DNA from: a virus
DNA: 24,372 nucleotides
Reading direction: 5' to 3' (one strand)
IMG/VR virus record: IMGVR_UViG_3300004369_000867
Coordinates: 1 to 24,372 of that record
Shown piece after piece: positions 20,101 to 24,372 of this stretch (positions are counted from its first letter, which is position 1; every line of letters begins with the position of its first letter). Position numbers and translations under genes: made by a program. Under the pieces are notes generated by a model. That model had not been told where the DNA came from and searched no databases. It saw nothing but the letters and a program-made list of their open reading frames with translations.

Positions 20101-23100
20101 TGATAACAATTGATCAATACGGCAAAGACTTGTCATCCGATTTTAATACAGCCATTGCGTCAAAAGCTCAAAAAATAAAACCAAAAGTTATTGTAACTTG
20201 GCTAGATAGTCGTCACCTTGACAACTTGGTTGTTACTACAAACGATCCCCACGCAAACTTAAGTTATCCGAACATAGGATTCTATTTCCAGCCATCACAG
20301 GCTGCCAATGGTGTTGAAAAACAATCTTTTACATGGGGCGTTGCCGGTGCAAAAGATGTTAATGGTCATGTTATTAAATCAGATGGAACTTGGTACACAA
20401 TGCCATCTTTAACAACATCGGATCTATCCAACACAAGACTGGACGGAACCCTGGAGTTTGGATGGTGGTCTGGAAGTGTCAGCAACAGCACTGCCCACAA
20501 TTCATATACCGGTTATGGTTTTGCTACAGATCCCTATGTCGATTTAGCCTTCACATCAAGAAAAGTCAACAAGATAAGAGTTGTCACATCTCAATATTAT
20601 GGTCAGATAAGTGACTATACACTGCAAGCTTACGACAGCTCGCTTAATCTTGTAACCTCCCAGTCGGGTTCTATTCAGAATGATTCTTATTATACCGATC
20701 ATATCCTTAGTAGTGCGCTTTCAACACAAAACATTGCAAAGATAAGAGTTACTGTCCACAGCACCAAGAATTCACAAGACTACGCTCGAATTCAAGAGGT
20801 CGTTCCAATTTTTGAGCAAGATATGAGTGATTATGTCATATCTGTGAGTGCTAATAGAACACGCGATGTCCATTCAACAAGTTTGCCAATTGGAGGAAGC
20901 GAAACATCCTCTGCAAGTATTCGTTTTGATAACACAACAAAGAAATTTAATATCTTTGACAGCAGCTCTGAGTTTGGTCAATATATGAAAAAAGATATAG
21001 AGGTTAATATCTACAGTGGTTGGAGAATAAAGAAACCTTCTGATGCAAACCTTGACGATGTATATTTAACAACTTTTTTAACTGCAAATGCAAACTCTAG
21101 CGCCACAACTCTGCTAGTAAACGATCTTTCGGTCTTTCCAGCGGGCGGTAATGGAAATCATTTTACTGTAATACTGGATAAAGGAAATCAGTCTGAAGAG
21201 ATTATTCTATGCTCAGGAACAACATCTCCAAATATTTTAAATGTTGTTTCTCGAGGATATAGTGATACTTCTTCAAAGTCTCATACTTTGGAATCATCTG
21301 TTTCGTTTGAAATTTATGAATATGTAAAGAATGGAACCTTTTATGTCGATGAATGGGGCTCCCAGAGTTCGGACATGACCGTTAGTGCCTCAATGCAGGA
21401 CTGGACAAAATATTTAAATGAAAAAAGTATTAAGTATGGCTTTCTAGAAAGTAATGCATATGCTGGTGATGCAATCGAGGCCTTGCTGTTGCGTGCAAAC
21501 TTTCCAAAGTCAGATATTTATAAATTAAATAAATACTCCAAGGGTGCTCTTTTATCTGGCGCAATTGCTGGTTATTCATTTGATGAAGACACAATTGACA
21601 GAAGTGGAAACAGCATAGTTCCATCAACTGGTCTCCGGGCTAGATTTTGGGGTATGCCTTCAAACAAAAGAGACATATCCGTAAAAGATATTCAGGCTGA
21701 TGCCCTTGATAAACAACTAACAAAGCTTGATTTAGCACTTGGTCAAACAAAATTTATAAGTCCGTCATTTACTACTCTATCTAAAAACATATCTTCCAGC
21801 CCATCCAACGCTGTTCAATTGGTTGATTACTCTTTTACCGGTACCAATTCAACAGTTTACACTGATTATTACAATGGCGTTTTTGATGGCTATTATATCC
21901 CAAGATCAAGTGGTAATCAAACAATAGTTGTCAATATAACAGGTGGCGGTGTTAGGGTCTATCTTGATGATGCAATAATACTTAACAAATTTAGAAATCA
22001 TGAATCAAATACTCGGCTTGAGAGCTCCACAGTTAATCTAACAGCAGGGGTTCCAAGAAAGATACGGGTTGAATTTTTTCATCCCGAAAACAATGGCGCA
22101 TCTCCAAGTTTTAGAATTTCTCTTCTCAAGAATGTCGGTGGCTCTGATGTAATTATAACAGCAGATGAGTGTACGACTATTGCGCCATCTGACTCAATAG
22201 GGGTACGCAACGGCCCCACAACACTAACATCGCAGGATCCTTATCTTATGAGAAATAATGGTGTCTATATTAACAACCCCAAGCTTTCTCAAACAACTGG
22301 TCTCGTTTCAGATCCAGAAGATACATCCGTGCTCCTTGAATCAAGTGCTTATATTAGAATACCAAACCATCAAAGCATTAATGTCGTTAATGCAAACTCA
22401 ACCCTTTACACAGGAGAGTGGTCTTTTGAGTTCTACGGTAAATTCAATAACGGCTCATTTAGCGATGATGGGGAATATATAAGCAACTGGGCAAATGCGA
22501 CTCCGACATCTGGTTTTGAATTCTTTAATACATCTGCCTCAAATGGCTTTAAGATAAGAACACTGTCTAACTCCTCAGTAATTACCGAGACGGTTTCTTC
22601 AAACACCGCCTTGTCAAGTAGTGAATTTTCTCATGTTTTTGTTACTTTTGATGAAACCAAAATGTACTACTATGTAAATGGCGATTTAAAAGCAAACACA
22701 ACCCTCGTTGGAACTCCAATCGCATTTGCTAATGATATAACAATTGGTGGGCGTGGAGCATCGTATACAGCCAATGTAGGCGAGGTTGCTCCGTCAACAA
22801 TTAGAAGCTTTATCGTTGATGAATTTTACATATACAATAGTAGCCTTGATGCATCACAAGTTAAAGACAGATATATCGAATCACAAATTCAACCATTAAC
22901 AAAATTTGCATTTCTCTATGGAAATGATCAAACAATAAAACAAATAATTGATGATATTACATTTGCCGAGCTAGGTCGGTTGTATATCAATGAACTTGGT
23001 CAAGCAAAGTATGAGCACTATTTTAGATTTTTTGAACCATCAATTCCCCAGCATTCAAATATTCAATCAACAATTAGTGATTCTAATTTTATAATTGATG

Positions 23101-24029
23101 CTGGATTTTCTGTACAGCTTCAATGCAATAAAGTTACTATACCCCTGTCAGGAATCCAGAAGGGGACTGGTAGTAGGCAGCAGCTGTGGGTTGCTGAAGA
23201 GGACACCACTCTTGCCACGGTTGAGTTGTCTGCGAATCTAACATCAAATGCAAATGTGGTATTCTTTTCATCCAATACAGATATTCCATTCCCCAGTGCC
23301 GGACTTATAAAAATTGGTAGTGAAATTATAAAATACAATAGTAGAACAGGTAACTCTTTCACTAATCTGGAAAGGGGGCAATATCAAACAGTGGCAGCAT
23401 CGCACACTATTAACAACGGTAATGCATCAAAGATTAGAGAGACCAAGTATTACAATGTCACTTTCCAGAAAGCACCCGCGTTTAATGTTGATAGCCCATT
23501 TATAACTGCAATACGGATTGAAGAGCCGGATCTTATTGAAATTCACAAGTATTTACCATACCCCTATGGTGCTGAATTAATTGTCGCTGCCTCCAATACG
23601 GCCCCAGTAGGAAAGATTGTTTTTCTTCAAGGGGTTGATAGAGAGACACAATACCGTTTTGCAACATCTATTGCTGGTCAGGCAGTTGAGACAGCCGAAA
23701 ATAATTCTGATATTAAAACCCAATCGTCCAGCGTAAACGAGAGCATTAAGAAATATGGATTAAAAGACATTACAATTGAAAGCGAATTTATCAATGATGC
23801 AGTCCATGCTCAAAAACTTGCTGATTTTATAATTAGCAAAACTCAGATACCCGTCCCAATCCTGAATGTCAATACGATCATTATGCCAAAAATTCAACTC
23901 GGGGATCGGATAAGGATATCCAATATAACTTCTCTTGGCATTGTAAATACTGATTATTGGGTGCTATCATATAGTAGGTCTATTGGAGATAGTTTTTCAC
24001 AGCAAATGATTGTAAGGCAGGTTTCTTGA
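20100..24029 (+). CDS. Large baseplate/tail-tip protein with discoidin-like, PA14-like and LamG-like carbohydrate-binding modules
   Basis: 1309 residues from ATG 20100, which overlaps the previous stop and has GGAGG at 20091-20095; the TTG at 20073 is rejected. Residues about 154-244 look like a discoidin/F5-8-type module (KVNKIRVVTSQYYG ... YTLQAYDSSLNLV). Residues about 508-678 resemble PA14 (LRARFWGM ... GVFDGYYIPRSSGNQTIVV ... GGGVRVYLDDAIILNKF). Residues about 746-927 resemble LamG/concanavalin-A (IRIPNHQSINV ... WSFEFYGKF ... SHVFVTFDETKMYYYVNGDL). A small domain occurs twice (about 336-401, EEIILCSG...VVSRGYSDT...KSH, and about 1051-1106, SEIIKYNS...LERGQYQTV...ASH). The C-terminal 300 residues look like a tail hub domain. 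Probable role: tail tip hub that also binds host surface glycans. Confidence 0.7.
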   Translation: MITIDQYGKDLSSDFNTAIASKAQKIKPKVIVTWLDSRHLDNLVVTTNDPHANLSYPNIGFYFQPSQAANGVEKQSFTWGVAGAKDVNGHVIKSDGTWYTMPSLTTSDLSNTRLDGTLEFGWWSGSVSNSTAHNSYTGYGFATDPYVDLAFTSRKVNKIRVVTSQYYGQISDYTLQAYDSSLNLVTSQSGSIQNDSYYTDHILSSALSTQNIAKIRVTVHSTKNSQDYARIQEVVPIFEQDMSDYVISVSANRTRDVHSTSLPIGGSETSSASIRFDNTTKKFNIFDSSSEFGQYMKKDIEVNIYSGWRIKKPSDANLDDVYLTTFLTANANSSATTLLVNDLSVFPAGGNGNHFTVILDKGNQSEEIILCSGTTSPNILNVVSRGYSDTSSKSHTLESSVSFEIYEYVKNGTFYVDEWGSQSSDMTVSASMQDWTKYLNEKSIKYGFLESNAYAGDAIEALLLRANFPKSDIYKLNKYSKGALLSGAIAGYSFDEDTIDRSGNSIVPSTGLRARFWGMPSNKRDISVKDIQADALDKQLTKLDLALGQTKFISPSFTTLSKNISSSPSNAVQLVDYSFTGTNSTVYTDYYNGVFDGYYIPRSSGNQTIVVNITGGGVRVYLDDAIILNKFRNHESNTRLESSTVNLTAGVPRKIRVEFFHPENNGASPSFRISLLKNVGGSDVIITADECTTIAPSDSIGVRNGPTTLTSQDPYLMRNNGVYINNPKLSQTTGLVSDPEDTSVLLESSAYIRIPNHQSINVVNANSTLYTGEWSFEFYGKFNNGSFSDDGEYISNWANATPTSGFEFFNTSASNGFKIRTLSNSSVITETVSSNTALSSSEFSHVFVTFDETKMYYYVNGDLKANTTLVGTPIAFANDITIGGRGASYTANVGEVAPSTIRSFIVDEFYIYNSSLDASQVKDRYIESQIQPLTKFAFLYGNDQTIKQIIDDITFAELGRLYINELGQAKYEHYFRFFEPSIPQHSNIQSTISDSNFIIDAGFSVQLQCNKVTIPLSGIQKGTGSRQQLWVAEEDTTLATVELSANLTSNANVVFFSSNTDIPFPSAGLIKIGSEIIKYNSRTGNSFTNLERGQYQTVAASHTINNGNASKIRETKYYNVTFQKAPAFNVDSPFITAIRIEEPDLIEIHKYLPYPYGAELIVAASNTAPVGKIVFLQGVDRETQYRFATSIAGQAVETAENNSDIKTQSSSVNESIKKYGLKDITIESEFINDAVHAQKLADFIISKTQIPVPILNVNTIIMPKIQLGDRIRISNITSLGIVNTDYWVLSYSRSIGDSFSQQMIVRQVS

Positions 24030-24372
24030 TGATTAATGAAACAGGGGTGTATTTTTTTCCTGGTGGTGGACACGATCACGATGGGGAAAATTCAAGCACT
24101 ATTGACACAAACTTTTATTCTATTTTTGATTTTCCATGGACTACAGAAATTGGTGGTCCGGATAGACGAGCAAGATTAACAAACAACTACAATGTTTTTA
24201 TAAATAATCTGATTAGAGCGGTGAATCTTGCCATAATAGAACCAGCGGGTATAAAATTTCAACCTGATTCAATTAACGGCAGTTCCGCTATTATTGCAAA
24301 CACTATAACGGGTAATACGATTGCAGCCGGAACCATTACTGGTGATTTAATTGATGCCGGAACCATTACTGG
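24029..24372 (+). CDS. Fibre protein, 5' part (runs off the window)
   Basis: ATG at 24029 overlaps the preceding TGA (TGATG), and the frame stays open to the window end, giving at least 114 residues. It starts MINETGVYFFPGGGHDHDGEN, and the HDHDG box is a recurrent motif in tail fibre N-termini; HxH pairs can bind metal in trimeric fibres (known for T4 gp12). The visible end shows 10-residue beta repeats (NTITGNTIAAGTITGDLIDA, then GTITG), which typify fibre shafts. Following the tail hub gene, it is the likely adsorption fibre. Product length cannot be given. Confidence 0.7.
   Translation, partial: MINETGVYFFPGGGHDHDGENSSTIDTNFYSIFDFPWTTEIGGPDRRARLTNNYNVFINNLIRAVNLAIIEPAGIKFQPDSINGSSAIIANTITGNTIAAGTITGDLIDAGTIT
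24326..24372 (+). repeat. 30-nt tandem repeat in fibre gene
   Basis: GCCGGAACCATTACTGG is present at 24326-24342 and exactly again at 24356-24372, period 30 nt (10 codons, AGTITG units). A related, weaker unit (ATAACGGGTAATACGATTGC) precedes it. The array continues past the window. Confidence 0.85.

Noticed and set aside
1-24372. Prophage or lysogeny signals (integrase, att sites, repressor)
   Set aside because: None visible in this structural stretch; nothing here decides between a temperate and a lytic lifestyle.

Overview
The window is a continuous stretch of a tailed-phage (Caudoviricetes, siphovirus-type) structural module. Every gene is on the + strand, genes are tightly packed (many TAATG/TGATG stop-start overlaps), and no intergenic gap exceeds about 110 bases. 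No tRNA, rRNA, integrase, transposase or CRISPR was seen. Base composition is AT-rich and the ribosome binding sites are clear AGGAGG types. A Thr-run/Pro-Glu linker protein and several starts that look leaderless (a -10 box 5 to 8 nt before the ATG) suggest an actinobacterial host, perhaps a low-GC aquatic lineage. The host is an inference from style, not from a marker gene.

Layout. (1) 1-1696: the 3' part of an acidic, low-complexity, membrane-anchored protein; its last 64 codons have their own perfect Shine-Dalgarno and may be a separate small membrane protein. (2) 1683-3055: promoter, two small holin-like membrane proteins, and an M15/VanY-type endolysin with a PG-binding domain. (3) 3064-4897: a fibre/baseplate accessory set (BppU-like Ig-type protein, a small DHVHS protein, a beta-rich fibre and a small paralogue of its N-terminus). 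(4) 4933-7214: neck genes (connector with an Ig-like N-terminal extension, head closure protein, HK97 gp10-like protein, tail terminator). (5) 7236-8793: a small unknown, the major tail protein, and the tail assembly chaperone pair joined by a canonical -1 slippery heptamer CCCAAAC. (6) 8851-18618: a 3255-residue tape measure protein. (7) 18618-24372: two paralogous distal-tail-like proteins, a 1309-residue tail/baseplate protein with discoidin-like, PA14-like and LamG-like modules, and the 5' part of a fibre gene.

The standout is the tape measure protein. A motif of the type usually found at the C-terminal end of tape measures (IPAxLHGGExVINA) occurs twice, at residues about 1823-1851 and 3149-3177. 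The roughly 1300 residues between the copies carry an uncharacterised domain, an R-S-E type ADP-ribosyltransferase with all three signature motifs (YRG, STS, ExE), a hydrophobic segment ending in AQA, and a lambda-lysozyme-like muramidase. This looks like an effector cassette placed in a protein that is ejected into the host with the DNA, so the phage may deliver a mono-ADP-ribosyltransferase at infection.

The genes act together in virion assembly (neck, tail tube, ruler, tail tip), adsorption (carbohydrate-binding tail tip and fibres), entry (muramidase and possible effector in the ruler) and lysis (holins plus endolysin). Capsid and terminase genes are not in the window and presumably lie upstream.
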